Counted from the first letter of the stretch, positions 9,330 to 19,409 are shown. The stretch: DNA of 44,869 bases from a bacterium (GCA_029558735.1 JAKQDP010000068.1:1-44869); one strand, 5' to 3'. The notes: generated by a model not told the origin, from the letters alone. Made by a program: numbers and translations.

Positions 9330-10043
9330 TCAAATGGTAGCGGTTCCCGACGGCGAACCCCCCGAAGACCGGTTAACTTTATTTCTCAAATCATAAATCA
9401 TATGCCGGACAAACTGTTGAAACACCTCTTCAATATGCTTCTCCCCATCAATTCTAATGAGGATTCCTGCTCTTTCATAAAATTCAATTATCGGCGCCAT
9501 ATTCTGATGGAAGATTTCTAAGCGATTCTTCACCACGGCCGATTTATCATCATCACGCAAAAAAAGCGGTTCGCCGCAATCATCACACACGGTTTCAGTC
9601 TTCGGCGGCGAATATTTGATATGCCAAACATGACCATTTTTGCAAACGCGGCGGCCGGAAATCCGCTCGATAATAGTTTCGTCACTAACATTAACCAAAA
9701 AAACATAATCCAACTTTACGGCCGTGTCAATCGCTTGCGCTTGAGACAATGTTCGCGGATAACCGTCCAAAATAAAACCATTGACGCAATCGTCCTTTTT
9801 GATCCGATCGGCAACCAATTGATTGACTAGTTCATCCGGCACCAGCGAACCGGCGTTAATAAATTCGGCGACTTTCTGCGCCAAGGGATTGGCAATGTCA
9901 TCCTTGATGGAATGAAGAATCTGCCCGGTGGAAACATGGGGAATGTCAAAAGTTTTGGCTAATAATTTCGCTTGAGTGCCCTTGCCGGAAACCGGCGGAC
10001 CCAGCACAATAATTTCAAACGGTCTGTCTTGACTAATAGGCAT
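9330..10043 (-). CDS. adk: adenylate kinase with Zn-type lid
   Basis: GPPVSGKGTQAKLLA P-loop; GFILDGYPRTLSQAQ; CKNGHVWH...CDDC lid. Confidence 0.93.
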   Translation of the reverse strand: MPISQDRPFEIIVLGPPVSGKGTQAKLLAKTFDIPHVSTGQILHSIKDDIANPLAQKVAEFINAGSLVPDELVNQLVADRIKKDDCVNGFILDGYPRTLSQAQAIDTAVKLDYVFLVNVSDETIIERISGRRVCKNGHVWHIKYSPPKTETVCDDCGEPLFLRDDDKSAVVKNRLEIFHQNMAPIIEFYERAGILIRIDGEKHIEEVFQQFVRHMIYDLRNKVNRSSGGSPSGTATI

Positions 10044-10272
10044 AATTTTAAAATGATTTATTATATCTTGATAAATTTTTCAGTTAAATTCAGCTTACCT
10101 GACGACCAATATAAATTCAAAGTCTGTTTGATTTCTGAAAATTATATCAATTTTTTCACCTCTCTCCTGTCTAGTCCCTCTAGTAAAAAAGTGAAAAAAT
10201 TATTTCAGCTGTTCGATTTATCTCTTTTAATTCTAACTTATTTGCCGGAATAAAGCCAGTTTTTCAAATTAA

Positions 10273-10303
10273 CCAAAAACAGCCCCGAAACTGACCGGGA
10301 CTG
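10273..10303 (-). terminator. intrinsic terminator after secY
   Basis: Minus-strand CAGTCCCG-GTCAGTTT-CGGGGCTG-TTTTTGG, 8-bp stem with one G-U pair. Confidence 0.8.
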
Positions 10304-10324
10304 CCCAAAAAAGCCAACAAAAAA

Positions 10325-11599
10325 TTAAATTTCTTCGTAATCGCGCATTGACAATTGGCCGTTAATCTGGTTAACGGTTTCAATCACTACTGATACCACA
10401 ATTAGCAGGCTGGTGCCGCCCACAACCAAATTCTGTGTATCCGTAATTTGAGCGGTAATCAGCGGCAAAACCGCAATGACACCTAAAAATAAAGCGCCGG
10501 TAAAAACAATCCGCGTCACCACCTTTTGAAGATATTCAGCGGTTGGCCGACCCGGTCGAATGCCAGGCACAAAACCGCCCTGTTTCTGGAGATTTTCGGC
10601 AATTTGATCCGGATGAAAAATAATCGCCGTATAAAAATAAGTAAATACCACCACTAAAACAAAATAAATAATGCCGTAAAATAGCTGATTCTCAAATAAC
10701 TGAATAATCCATTGCGCTGCTGCTGCTAACCAGGCAGTTTTAACGCCTACAAGCATCTGGGCCACCATTGACGGCAACAAAATAATGGAAATAGCAAAAA
10801 TAATCGGAATCACGCCGGCCTGATTGACTCTAAGCGGCAAATGGGTATCAACACCACCATACATTTTATTGCCCCGAATCCGCCGGGCATAAGAAACGGG
10901 AATATTGCGCTGACCTTCGGTAATCACCACTACTCCGACAATAGTAACGATCGCAATAACGGCAAAAATCAACATATTGATAATTTGGCTTTGATCATAA
11001 GTGTATAAAATACTGCCCACCGCTGTTGGCAGGCCGGAAATAATACCAGCAAAAATCAGCAAAGAAATGCCATTGCCGACATGCTTTTCAGAAATCAATT
11101 CTCCCAACCACATCAAAAATATGGTGCCAGCGGTGATAGTCACCATGGCAGTAATCATTTCCCAAGCGCCAAAATCGGAAAATAAATCCGGAACGCTTCG
11201 TTTCAGTAGAGAAATCATGGCAAAAGATTGAAAAAAGGCCAAAGGAATGGTTAATAACCTGGTCCACTGATTGATTTTCTGTCGACCATATTCCCCTTCT
11301 TTGGACAACTCTTCCAGATAAGGCACCACCATAGCCAAGAGCTGAAAAATAATCGAAGCGGTGATATAAGGAGCAATGCCTAACATCGCAACGGAAAAAT
11401 TTTCCATCGTACCGCCAGAAAAAATATTTAATAAGCCGAGAATCTGATTGCTGGAAAAAACCTGCTTCAAACCAGCCGCTGCCACTCCGGGAATGGGAAT
11501 ATGAGCAATAACCCGAAAAATAACCAACATCCCCATCACAAACAGAATACTGTTGCGCAAATCTTTGATTTTCCAAATTTGGCTTAGCTTCTTAAACAT
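10325..11599 (-). CDS. secY: preprotein translocase subunit SecY
   Basis: ten-TM SecY sequence; GGTMENFSVAMLGIAPYITASIIFQLL, GQRNIPVSYARR. Confidence 0.97.
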   Translation of the reverse strand: MFKKLSQIWKIKDLRNSILFVMGMLVIFRVIAHIPIPGVAAAGLKQVFSSNQILGLLNIFSGGTMENFSVAMLGIAPYITASIIFQLLAMVVPYLEELSKEGEYGRQKINQWTRLLTIPLAFFQSFAMISLLKRSVPDLFSDFGAWEMITAMVTITAGTIFLMWLGELISEKHVGNGISLLIFAGIISGLPTAVGSILYTYDQSQIINMLIFAVIAIVTIVGVVVITEGQRNIPVSYARRIRGNKMYGGVDTHLPLRVNQAGVIPIIFAISIILLPSMVAQMLVGVKTAWLAAAAQWIIQLFENQLFYGIIYFVLVVVFTYFYTAIIFHPDQIAENLQKQGGFVPGIRPGRPTAEYLQKVVTRIVFTGALFLGVIAVLPLITAQITDTQNLVVGGTSLLIVVSVVIETVNQINGQLSMRDYEEI

Positions 11600-11603
11600 A
11601 AAT

Positions 11604-12047
11604 TTATTTTCTAATTTCTGCTCGACCGCCGGCGGCAGTTATGGCCTGTTCGGCCGCCTGAGAGAAATTGTCGGCAATAACATGCAGTTTTTTTGACAAT
11701 TGGCCCTTGGCCAAAACCTTAACGCCGTTTTGAACAGTTTTAATCAAGCCGGCTTTGAGGAGCTTTTGGGCGTCAACTGTTTCATCGGCTTGAAAATGAT
11801 TGTCCAAATCAGACAAATTAATCGTCGCCAGTTTGGCTTTCGGACTGTTAAAACCACGTTTTTTGGGAATCCGCTGAAGCGTCTGCTTAAAACCCAACGC
11901 CTTTAGGCCGCCCCGACCGCCGCTTCTGGATTTTTGGCCTTTGAGGCCGCGCCCCGAATAAGTGCCGCGTTTGCCGCCTCGACCGACTCGTTTTTTTCGC
12001 TTGGTTGATCCAGTCGCTGGTTTTAAATTGGATAAATTAATTGCCAT
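11604..12047 (-). CDS. rplO: 50S ribosomal protein L15
   Basis: RKKRVGRGGKRGTYSGRGLKGQKSRSG. Confidence 0.95.
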   Translation of the reverse strand: MAINLSNLKPATGSTKRKKRVGRGGKRGTYSGRGLKGQKSRSGGRGGLKALGFKQTLQRIPKKRGFNSPKAKLATINLSDLDNHFQADETVDAQKLLKAGLIKTVQNGVKVLAKGQLSKKLHVIADNFSQAAEQAITAAGGRAEIRK

Positions 12048-12058
12048 GGCTTAAAAAT

Positions 12059-12607
12059 TTACTTAATTGAAGAATCTTGTTTGACGGAACCTTTTTTGTC
12101 CTTTGTCGGCTCGGCTAATTTCTTATCCGCCGTTTTGACCGCCTTAAGTTGACTTAAAGCTTTAATTGTCGCCTTAACATTATTGACCTTGTTGTTGGTA
12201 CCCAAAATTTTGGAAACCACATTTTTAATTCCGGCCAATTCTAATACCAACCGGACCGCGCCACCGGAAATAATTCCCGTTCCTTCAGGCGCTGGTTTCA
12301 ATAATATTTTAGCCGACCCCAATTTGACTCTAATTTCATGAGGAATGGTGCCCCGGGACATTTTAACCATAATAGCATCTCGCTCCGCCTTCTTGACTGC
12401 CTTCTGAACCGCTTGAGGAACATCTTTGGCCTTGGCTAAACCAATGCCAACCTTGCCTTTCTTGTTGCCAATTACCACGCAGGCCCGAAACCGCATCCTT
12501 TTACCACCGGCCATTACTCTAGTTACCCGAGCAATGTCCACGATTTGTTGCTCAAATTCCGGTTTTTCTCTTTTGGTTCTAAAATTTTTTTTATTTTTTT
12601 CCGCCAT
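12059..12607 (-). CDS. rpsE: 30S ribosomal protein S5
   Basis: VTRVMAGGKRMRFRACVVIGNKKGKVGIGLAKAKDVPQAVQKA; ATG (MAEKN) at 12607. Confidence 0.95.
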   Translation of the reverse strand: MAEKNKKNFRTKREKPEFEQQIVDIARVTRVMAGGKRMRFRACVVIGNKKGKVGIGLAKAKDVPQAVQKAVKKAERDAIMVKMSRGTIPHEIRVKLGSAKILLKPAPEGTGIISGGAVRLVLELAGIKNVVSKILGTNNKVNNVKATIKALSQLKAVKTADKKLAEPTKDKKGSVKQDSSIK

Positions 12608-12643
12608 ATTTTTCTTAAAAACTTTCAACTATTTGCTCATTAA

Positions 12644-12997
12644 TTATATTTTCAAACCCTGCTCTCGGGCGCTCTCGGCCAAAGCTTTGATTCGACCATG
12701 ATACTTGAAAAAACCCTTATCAAACACTGCTTGATTAATTTTTTTCTGGGCCGCCCGTTCCGCCAATAATTTGCCAACGGCGGTCGCTTGGTCGGTTTTG
12801 GTCTTGGCCTGTTTAATTTCCTGGTCGGTGGCGGCAACCAAAGTCACTCCCCGACTGTCATCAATTAATTGGGCGCTAATATGATTTAAGCTCCGATAAA
12901 CCGAAAGTCTAGGCCGCTCGCCAGTCCCAAAAATTTTCGCTCGTACTCGCCGATGCCGGCGCTGCCTGGTTAATTTTTTTATTTTCTGCTGGTTCAT
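12644..12997 (-). CDS. rplR: 50S ribosomal protein L18
   Basis: [20 protein letters not shown]...[16 protein letters not shown]-type C-terminus. Confidence 0.94.
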   Translation of the reverse strand: MNQQKIKKLTRQRRHRRVRAKIFGTGERPRLSVYRSLNHISAQLIDDSRGVTLVAATDQEIKQAKTKTDQATAVGKLLAERAAQKKINQAVFDKGFFKYHGRIKALAESAREQGLKI

Positions 12998-13015
12998 AAT
13001 ATTAAAGCTATTTTT

Positions 13016-13561
13016 TTATTCCTTGCTGCCGGCTGCCTTACCAGCTTTTCTAATTATCTGCTCATCAGCATATTTGATGCCCTTACCCTTATACGGCTCG
13101 GGTTTTTTGATTTTTCTAATCTGAGCCGCTACCTCACCAACCAATTGTTTATCAGCCCCACTAATAATAATGGCATTGCCTTCGGTTTTAATGTCAATGC
13201 CGTCAACAATATCATAATTAACCGGATGAGAGAAACCAACTTTTAAAACCAATTTTTTGCCTGACACTGTCGCGCTAAAACCAACGCCAATTATTTCCAA
13301 TTTTTTCGAAAAACCGGCAGTCACTCCAATCACCATATTTCTGATTAGACTGCCAAACAAACCCCACAACGCTCGATCTTCCTTGGCTGATTCATCAGCC
13401 ACTTTAATTAAAATTTGACCAGCCTCAATGGTCGCCGTTACCCGCGGGTGCAATTGTTGCCTTAATTCTCCTTTGGGACCCTTGACCACCACAAAACCAC
13501 CATCGATCTTCACCTCGACGCCAGCTGGAATACTGATCGGTTTTTTACCTACTCTACTCAT
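13016..13561 (-). CDS. rplF: 50S ribosomal protein L6
   Basis: MSRVGKKPISIPAGVEV...GPKGEL; PEPYKGKGIKY; ATG at 13561. Confidence 0.96.
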   Translation of the reverse strand: MSRVGKKPISIPAGVEVKIDGGFVVVKGPKGELRQQLHPRVTATIEAGQILIKVADESAKEDRALWGLFGSLIRNMVIGVTAGFSKKLEIIGVGFSATVSGKKLVLKVGFSHPVNYDIVDGIDIKTEGNAIIISGADKQLVGEVAAQIRKIKKPEPYKGKGIKYADEQIIRKAGKAAGSKE

Positions 13562-13565
13562 ATAA

Positions 13566-13967
13566 TTAATATATTTCAAAAATTACTTCTCCGCCCAAGC
13601 CCGCTTTTTGGGCCTGACGATTCGTCATCAGTCCCTGGGAAGTGGAAATAACCGCCAACCCTAAATTGTTTAATACTCGGGGTAAATTATCTTTGGTGGC
13701 ATAAATCCGCCGCCCTGGCCGAGAGATCTTTTTGATGGAGGCAATCACCGGCTGACTGTCGTTATATTTCAATTTAATAACAATGCCACCAAATTTATGC
13801 GGCGCTATGCCCGGCTTGATTTCTGCAAAATCAGCAATGTAGCCTTCTCGTTTTAAAATTTTCGCTATTTCCAGCTTAATTTTGGAAAAAGGCACCGCCA
13901 CCTCATCTCTTTTAGCTTTAGAGGCGTTTCTGATTCTAGTTAGCATGTCAGCAATGGGATCTGTCAT
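13566..13967 (-). CDS. rpsH: 30S ribosomal protein S8
   Basis: MTDPIADMLTRIRNA...ISTSQGLMTNRQAQKAGLGGEVIFEIY. Confidence 0.96.
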   Translation of the reverse strand: MTDPIADMLTRIRNASKAKRDEVAVPFSKIKLEIAKILKREGYIADFAEIKPGIAPHKFGGIVIKLKYNDSQPVIASIKKISRPGRRIYATKDNLPRVLNNLGLAVISTSQGLMTNRQAQKAGLGGEVIFEIY

Positions 13968-14009
13968 AATATTTTAGCTTATTTAAATCTTAACTGATTA
14001 TTTATTGAA

Positions 14010-14195
14010 TTACCAAGATGATTTGGTCACCCCGGGAATCTGGCCGTTATTAGCCAACTCGCGAAAACAAATGCGACATAATTTAAAGTCGCGGATATAA
14101 CCCCGTTTCCGGCCGCAACGCCAACAACGCCTCACTTCCCGGGTGGAAAATTTCGGTTTTTTATTCGATTTTGCTATCTGTGCTTGAGTGGCCAT
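14010..14195 (-). CDS. rpsN: 30S ribosomal protein S14, Zn-binding type Z
   Basis: [25 protein letters not shown] four-Cys motif, 61 aa. Confidence 0.95.
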   Translation of the reverse strand: MATQAQIAKSNKKPKFSTREVRRCWRCGRKRGYIRDFKLCRICFRELANNGQIPGVTKSSW

Positions 14196-14205
14196 ATTTA
14201 ATTAA

Positions 14206-14757
14206 CTATTTGTTATTTTTTTGAAAGGGGAAACCCAATAATTTGAACAATTCCAAACCGCTGGCGTAATCATCGGCCGTGGTTGAAATGGCAATTTCCA
14301 AACCATGAATTTTTTCAATATCATCAGCCTTAATTTCCGGAAAAACATTATGCTCCTTAAAACCCAAGTTCAAATTGCCCCGCTGATCGACATTTTTTTC
14401 CGGCAAGCCGCGGAAATCCCTAATTCTGGGGATAGTAACATTAATCAACTTATCCAAAAAATCATACATTCTCTGGCCACGCAGGGTGACTTTAACGCCC
14501 ACCACCATTCCTTCCCTGACCTTAAAGGCGGAAATCGCCTTCTTAGCTTTGGCACGGACTGGCTTCTGACCGGTGATTTTGGTCAAATCTTCCTCCACTT
14601 TTTCCAAGTAACCACTATCAGTGTTGCGAGAATTGATACCGACATTAAGACTAACCTTATCAATTCGCGGCACGGCTAAATCATTAGCTAAAGAAAATTT
14701 TTCCTTGAGCGCCGGCCGGACTTCTTGCAAATATTTTTTATATAATCTTGATTCCAT
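14206..14757 (-). CDS. rplE: 50S ribosomal protein L5
   Basis: LEKVEEDLTKITGQKPVRAKAKKAISAFKVREGM; RDFRGLPEKNVDQRGNLNLGFKEH. Confidence 0.95.
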   Translation of the reverse strand: MESRLYKKYLQEVRPALKEKFSLANDLAVPRIDKVSLNVGINSRNTDSGYLEKVEEDLTKITGQKPVRAKAKKAISAFKVREGMVVGVKVTLRGQRMYDFLDKLINVTIPRIRDFRGLPEKNVDQRGNLNLGFKEHNVFPEIKADDIEKIHGLEIAISTTADDYASGLELFKLLGFPFQKNNK

Positions 14758-14775
14758 AAGTATAATAATTAAAGC

Positions 14776-15111
14776 TTAAATTTCCTGCTGACATTTTCGA
14801 CAAATCCGATTTTTGATCTTCTTGCTCGGCTGATTTTCTGTTTTAACACCCTCAATGAACTTGTAACCGATTCGGGCCGGCTGACCGCATTTGGGGCAAA
14901 TAACCGCTATTTTGGAAGCATTGACTAATGCCGGGAATTGAACTCGTTGTCCGGCTTCACCTTGTTTTTTCGGACGTTGGTGTTTTGTTACTAAATTCAA
15001 ACCCTCAACCGCCACTTTGTTTGAGCCAACTAAAAGCTGCAACACCTTGCCGGTTTTGCCCTTATCCTTGCCAGCTAACATTTTTACTTTGTCGCCAATT
15101 TTAACTTTCAT
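14776..15111 (-). CDS. rplX: 50S ribosomal protein L24 with C-terminal Zn ribbon
   Basis: KIGDKVKMLAGKDKGKTGKVLQ; CPKC...CRKC. Confidence 0.94.
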   Translation of the reverse strand: MKVKIGDKVKMLAGKDKGKTGKVLQLLVGSNKVAVEGLNLVTKHQRPKKQGEAGQRVQFPALVNASKIAVICPKCGQPARIGYKFIEGVKTENQPSKKIKNRICRKCQQEI

Positions 15112-15134
15112 AATTAATGAATTTATTTAACCGT

Positions 15135-15506
15135 TTATAACACTTCCGGCGCCAAGCTGATTATTTTCTGATAACCCTGGCCTCTCAGCTCTCTGGCTAC
15201 CGGTCCAAAAATACGGGTACCCTTGGGTTCTTTGTTTTTCATATCAATAATTACACCGGCGTTATCATCAAACCGAATATAAGAACCGTCAGGACGTCGC
15301 GCCTCTTTTCTGGTCCGCACCAATACCACCTGAACCACATCGCCCTTCTTCACTGCGCTGTGAGGAACAGCTTCTTTAACTGAGGCGGTGACTATTTCAC
15401 CTAATCGGGCATAACGCTTTTTGTATCCGCCGAGTACTTTTATCACTTGAAATTTCTTCGCCCCAGTATTATCAGCAGAATTTATCATTGATCTTGCTTG
15501 AACCAT
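15135..15506 (-). CDS. rplN: 50S ribosomal protein L14
   Basis: [27 protein letters not shown]...[13 protein letters not shown]. Confidence 0.96.
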   Translation of the reverse strand: MVQARSMINSADNTGAKKFQVIKVLGGYKKRYARLGEIVTASVKEAVPHSAVKKGDVVQVVLVRTRKEARRPDGSYIRFDDNAGVIIDMKNKEPKGTRIFGPVARELRGQGYQKIISLAPEVL

Positions 15507-15527
15507 ATGTTTAACTTGTTAACTGAT

Positions 15528-15606
15528 TGGCTCGTTAGCTTATTAGGCTGCGGTTGATAACCGATTGAATCAATCAACAACCAAAACCTAATCAGCCAAA
15601 GAGCCA
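15528..15606 (-). promoter_or_regulatory. long imperfect hairpin between rpsQ and rplN (possible leader/processing element)
   Basis: Nested pairing on minus RNA: UGGCUC/GAGCCA, UUGGCU/AGCUAA, AUUAGG/CCUAAU, GGUUG/CAACC, GAUUG/CAAUC with tiny internal loops. Confidence 0.7.
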
Positions 15607-15620
15607 TCACTTAATTCTTA

Positions 15621-15881
15621 TTAATTATAAATTACCCGCCATTTTTTGTCTTTGCTCAGGGGCCGACATTCAACAAACTCAACCCTGTCGCCAACTTTAA
15701 ATTGACCTTTATCATCATGGACTTTGTATTTCCGGCTGGCCTGATAGCGTTTATTGTAACGCGGATTTAATTTCAAATTATCTACTCGGACCACGATAGT
15801 TTTATTCATACCAGCGGAAACCACTTCACCAATAAATTTTTTCTTAATAATGCTCTGTTTTTGTTGTGCTTGATTTGCCAT
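15621..15881 (-). CDS. rpsQ: 30S ribosomal protein S17
   Basis: GEVVSAGMNKTIVVRVDNLKLNPRYNKR...DRVEFVECRPLSKDKKWRV. Confidence 0.94.
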   Translation of the reverse strand: MANQAQQKQSIIKKKFIGEVVSAGMNKTIVVRVDNLKLNPRYNKRYQASRKYKVHDDKGQFKVGDRVEFVECRPLSKDKKWRVIYN

Positions 15882-15885
15882 ATAT

Positions 15886-16086
15886 TTATTTTTTCACTTG
15901 TTTGGTTTTTACCGCTAAAACCGTCAAAATCCTGGCAATAGCCTTTTTAATCACTCTAATTTCCCGAATATTTTTCAGCTGTTTCTGAGCGGCTTTAAAT
16001 TTCAAGTCATCCAGTTTCTTGCGATAATCGCCCAACAACTGGTTTAATTCATTAATGTCTTTATTGTTAATTTCGTTAATATTCAT
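15886..16086 (-). CDS. rpmC: 50S ribosomal protein L29
   Basis: DINELNQLLGDYRKKLDDLKFKAAQKQLKNIREIRVIKKAIARILTVL. Confidence 0.92.
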   Translation of the reverse strand: MNINEINNKDINELNQLLGDYRKKLDDLKFKAAQKQLKNIREIRVIKKAIARILTVLAVKTKQVKK

Positions 16087-16092
16087 AACTGA

Positions 16093-16500
16093 TTATTTTT
16101 TAGCAATAAATTTAGCTTTAACCGGCAGTTTATAAGCCGCCAATCCCATCGCCTCTTTGGCCTGCTGTTCCGTGATACCGTCCATTTCAAACATAATCAT
16201 CCCCGGTCTGACCACAGCAATATAGTGCTCTGGCACGCCCTTGCCACCACCCATCGTAACTTGAGTGCCCTTACTGGTAATCGGCCGATGCGGAAAAATT
16301 CTAATCCAAATTTTGCCGCCCCGTTTGGTGTATCGGGTCATTACTCGCCTAGCCGCCTCAATTTGCCTGGCCTCAATCCAGCCACCGGTAATCGCTTTCA
16401 AACCAAAGCTGCCAAAAGCAATCGTATTGCTGGTGGTCGCTTGGCCTTTAGTTTGAGGCCGATGATGTTTGCGATGTTTTAATTTCTTTGGTGCTAACAT
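16093..16500 (-). CDS. rplP: 50S ribosomal protein L16
   Basis: [14 protein letters not shown]...[29 protein letters not shown]...MGGGKG. Confidence 0.96.
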   Translation of the reverse strand: MLAPKKLKHRKHHRPQTKGQATTSNTIAFGSFGLKAITGGWIEARQIEAARRVMTRYTKRGGKIWIRIFPHRPITSKGTQVTMGGGKGVPEHYIAVVRPGMIMFEMDGITEQQAKEAMGLAAYKLPVKAKFIAKK

Positions 16501-16502
16501 AA

Positions 16503-17183
16503 TTATTTCTTGTTGCTGTTAGTTTCTTGATTAAAGACTTCACCTTTATAAATCCAAACTTTCACGCCGATTTTACCATAAATAGTCTGGGCGGCGGCGC
16601 GACTGTAATCAATATCAGCTCTTAAGGTATGCAAAGGAATTTTGCCGCTGGCAAACATTTCCGTCCGGGCAATTTCCGCTCCGTTCAAGCGGCCGGCCAC
16701 AGAAATTTTCACGCCCTGAGCGCCAGCTTTTTCAACTCGACCCATGGCTTGCTTCACCGCTCGCCGAAAAGGAATTCTTTTTTCCAAATCAGCAATCACC
16801 TGCTGCATGACCACGGTAGCGTCCAAATTGGGCTTTTCAATTTCCAGAATATTCAAATTGATATTTTTAATTCCTTTTTTTCGACTAAACCCGTCTTTCA
16901 AAAACTTATTCTGAATTTCCTTTTTTAAATCTTCAGCGCCTTGACCGCCCCGACCAATAATCAAACCGGGCTTGGCGCAATGCATATTCACTGTCAATTG
17001 ATTGGCTGATCGCTCAATATCAACATTGGACACGCCGACGTTTCTGAATTTATTTAAAATAAATTTCCTAATTCTGACATCTTGCCTCAATAGTTCCGGA
17101 AAATCTTTATCATTAAACCACCGGGAATCCCAGGTTTTGTTAACTTTTAGACGAAATGATTTTGGATGGACTTTTTGACCCAT
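16503..17183 (-). CDS. rpsC: 30S ribosomal protein S3
   Basis: [14 protein letters not shown] domain [52 protein letters not shown]. Confidence 0.97.
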   Translation of the reverse strand: MGQKVHPKSFRLKVNKTWDSRWFNDKDFPELLRQDVRIRKFILNKFRNVGVSNVDIERSANQLTVNMHCAKPGLIIGRGGQGAEDLKKEIQNKFLKDGFSRKKGIKNINLNILEIEKPNLDATVVMQQVIADLEKRIPFRRAVKQAMGRVEKAGAQGVKISVAGRLNGAEIARTEMFASGKIPLHTLRADIDYSRAAAQTIYGKIGVKVWIYKGEVFNQETNSNKK

Positions 17184-17195
17184 AATTATTCTTAA

Positions 17196-17735
17196 TTACT
17201 TTTGACCGGATCGACGGTTGAAAATTTTATTGGTAAATCCTTTTTGTTGTTGCCGTTTAACTTTTTGACGGCCATCGCCAGCTAAATGATCTTCTGACTT
17301 CTCCTCCCGATCCAAATCTTTCAATTCTTCCAGATCATTTACCTTGATTATGTCGGCTTGTTTCTTGGCTGGCTGATTGGCTTTGGTGATCAGCACAGTC
17401 GGTACTCTTTCTCCCAAAACAATGGCAATATGAGACGACCGTTTCCGCAACATCGTCGCTCGGCCGAAGGCTCGAGGCCGCCAACGTTTCAGAGTCGGAC
17501 CATCATCAATCGTCAATTCTTTGACAAACAGATTGTCCCGCTTCAGTTGATGGTTTTGCTCCGCATTGCTAATAGCCGATTTTAACAATTTAACCAAAGG
17601 CAAGCTGGCCGCTCTTTTATTAAATTCCAGCTGGACTAAAGCCTCCTCGACGTCCAATCCTCTAATGACATCTGCCACTAATCTAACCTTGCGAGGAGAC
17701 ATCCTGATAAATTTTGCCTTGGCACTAACTTCCAT
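17196..17735 (-). CDS. rplV: 50S ribosomal protein L22 with ~65-aa charged C-terminal extension
   Basis: AKFIRMSPRKVRLVADVIRG...DDGPTLKRWRPRAFGRATMLRKRSSHIAIVL. Confidence 0.95.
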   Translation of the reverse strand: MEVSAKAKFIRMSPRKVRLVADVIRGLDVEEALVQLEFNKRAASLPLVKLLKSAISNAEQNHQLKRDNLFVKELTIDDGPTLKRWRPRAFGRATMLRKRSSHIAIVLGERVPTVLITKANQPAKKQADIIKVNDLEELKDLDREEKSEDHLAGDGRQKVKRQQQKGFTNKIFNRRSGQK

Positions 17736-17765
17736 ATTGATTAATTAATTGCTTTTTTATTAAAA

Positions 17766-18053
17766 TTATTTTTTGCTTTGTTCAATTGTCTTTTGAATTT
17801 TACCGCCATGCTTGACAAACTTCCGAGTCGGAGAAAATTCACCCAATTTATGGCCGACCATATTTTCCACCACAAATACCGGCAAATGATCTTTACCATT
17901 ATGAACCCCAAAAGTAAATCCAACCATTTCCGGAGTAATGACACAATCGCGCGACCAAGTTTTGATGATTGTCTTGTCGCCCTTTTTTAGATTGGTCACT
18001 TTTTTCATCAACTTCTCATCAATATAGGGACCTTTTTTAATACTTCTAGCCAT
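17766..18053 (-). CDS. rpsS: 30S ribosomal protein S19
   Basis: [19 protein letters not shown]...[23 protein letters not shown]. Confidence 0.96.
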   Translation of the reverse strand: MARSIKKGPYIDEKLMKKVTNLKKGDKTIIKTWSRDCVITPEMVGFTFGVHNGKDHLPVFVVENMVGHKLGEFSPTRKFVKHGGKIQKTIEQSKK

Positions 18054-18087
18054 ATTTTAATATTTTAATTCTACCAAATTTTATTAC

Positions 18088-18933
18088 TTATTTTCTTTTT
18101 TTACTGCTCCGACGTTTAATAATAAATTTATCCGACTGTTTGCCCTGCTTTCTGGTTTTTACACCCAACGCCTTCTTGCCCCAGGGCGTCTTTGGACTTT
18201 TCATACCAATCGGATTACTGCCTTCGCCACCACCGTGAGGATGATCAACCGGATTCATTGCTTTGCCCCGAACTGTCGGCCTAATTCCCTTGTGGCGCAT
18301 TCGGCCGGCTTTGCCCCAACGAATATTCTTATAATCAGCATTACTGGCCGAACCAATGGTGGCTAAACAATCCTCCGCCACCAACCGAACTTCGCCCGAG
18401 GGCATCTTTAACTGGGCATGGCCATTGTCAATCGCCATTAAATAGATAGTATTGCCGGCACTCCTGGCTAATTGGCCGCCCTTGCCGGGAACTAACTCAA
18501 CATTATAAACAAACATTCCGGCCGGAATAAATTTTAAAGGCATCGCATTGCCCGGTTGAAAATCAACTGCCCGTTTGGCGCTAATAACCTCCCGGCCAAG
18601 CTGCAAATCAGCTGGAGCGACAATATATCTCTTTTCGCCATCAATATAATTAAGTAAAGCAATTCTGGTGTTCCGATTAGGATCATACTCCAGACTGGCC
18701 ACCTTGGCAGGAATATCAAATTTGTCACGACGATAATCAATTAGCCTAACCTTCCTCCGACTGCCGCCACCCTGATGACGAACGGTGATCTTACCTTGAT
18801 TGTTTCGGCCAGCCCGATTTTTCTTGGAAACCACTAATCGTTTTAAGGGCTTGACAGCGGTAATATCATCACTCGTCAAAACCGAAGTTTGACGTCTAGC
18901 GGGAGTGGTTGGTTTGTAAATTCTTATTGCCAT
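18088..18933 (-). CDS. rplB: 50S ribosomal protein L2
   Basis: GRNNQGKITVRHQGGGSRRKVRLIDYRRDK...GKAMNPVDHPHGGGEGSNPIG. Confidence 0.97.
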   Translation of the reverse strand: MAIRIYKPTTPARRQTSVLTSDDITAVKPLKRLVVSKKNRAGRNNQGKITVRHQGGGSRRKVRLIDYRRDKFDIPAKVASLEYDPNRNTRIALLNYIDGEKRYIVAPADLQLGREVISAKRAVDFQPGNAMPLKFIPAGMFVYNVELVPGKGGQLARSAGNTIYLMAIDNGHAQLKMPSGEVRLVAEDCLATIGSASNADYKNIRWGKAGRMRHKGIRPTVRGKAMNPVDHPHGGGEGSNPIGMKSPKTPWGKKALGVKTRKQGKQSDKFIIKRRSSKKRK

Positions 18934-18971
18934 ATTAACTTTACTAAATTAAAACTGTTTGACTGTTATGA

Positions 18972-19400
18972 TTAAACTCCTTCATGAACCTGAATAGTTT
19001 TCCCTGCTGGTAAAACAATAATCGCCTTTTTCCAATTTTTAGTTCGACCAGTGCTGCGGCCAAACCTGACAAACTTGCCGTCGTGATTAATGATTCGAAC
19101 TTTCAACGGCTTAACGCCATAACGAGACTCAAACGCTCTGGCGATTTCAATTTTATTGACCCGACCGCTCACCTCAAATACATACTGATTAAACTGATTT
19201 AAGACAGCGGCTTTCTCTGTAATAAGCGGCCGAATAAAAACACCCTGACTCTCACCCACCGGCCCAACTTTCTCGACCGGAGCGCTGGCTGGCGCCTCGG
19301 CTAGTGGGGTAGCCTGTTTTTTACTAGCCGATTTTGATTTCAAAACAGGTTGAGCGGGTGACTGGTCGTCTTTCTTTTTAAATTTATCAAAAATACTCAT
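18972..19400 (-). CDS. rplW: 50S ribosomal protein L23 with ~50-aa N-terminal extension
   Basis: FIRPLITEKAAVLNQFNQYVFEVSGRVNKIEIARAFESRYGVKPLKVR; non-core N-terminus MSIFDKFKKKDDQSPAQP... Confidence 0.93.
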   Translation of the reverse strand: MSIFDKFKKKDDQSPAQPVLKSKSASKKQATPLAEAPASAPVEKVGPVGESQGVFIRPLITEKAAVLNQFNQYVFEVSGRVNKIEIARAFESRYGVKPLKVRIINHDGKFVRFGRSTGRTKNWKKAIIVLPAGKTIQVHEGV

Positions 19401-19409
19401 ACTATTTGC

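Noticed and set aside
9972-10253. Plus-strand 93-aa ORF overlapping the adk start and spacer
   Set aside because: Antisense to adk for part of its length, low-complexity Phe/Leu/Ser-rich product, no recognised domain.
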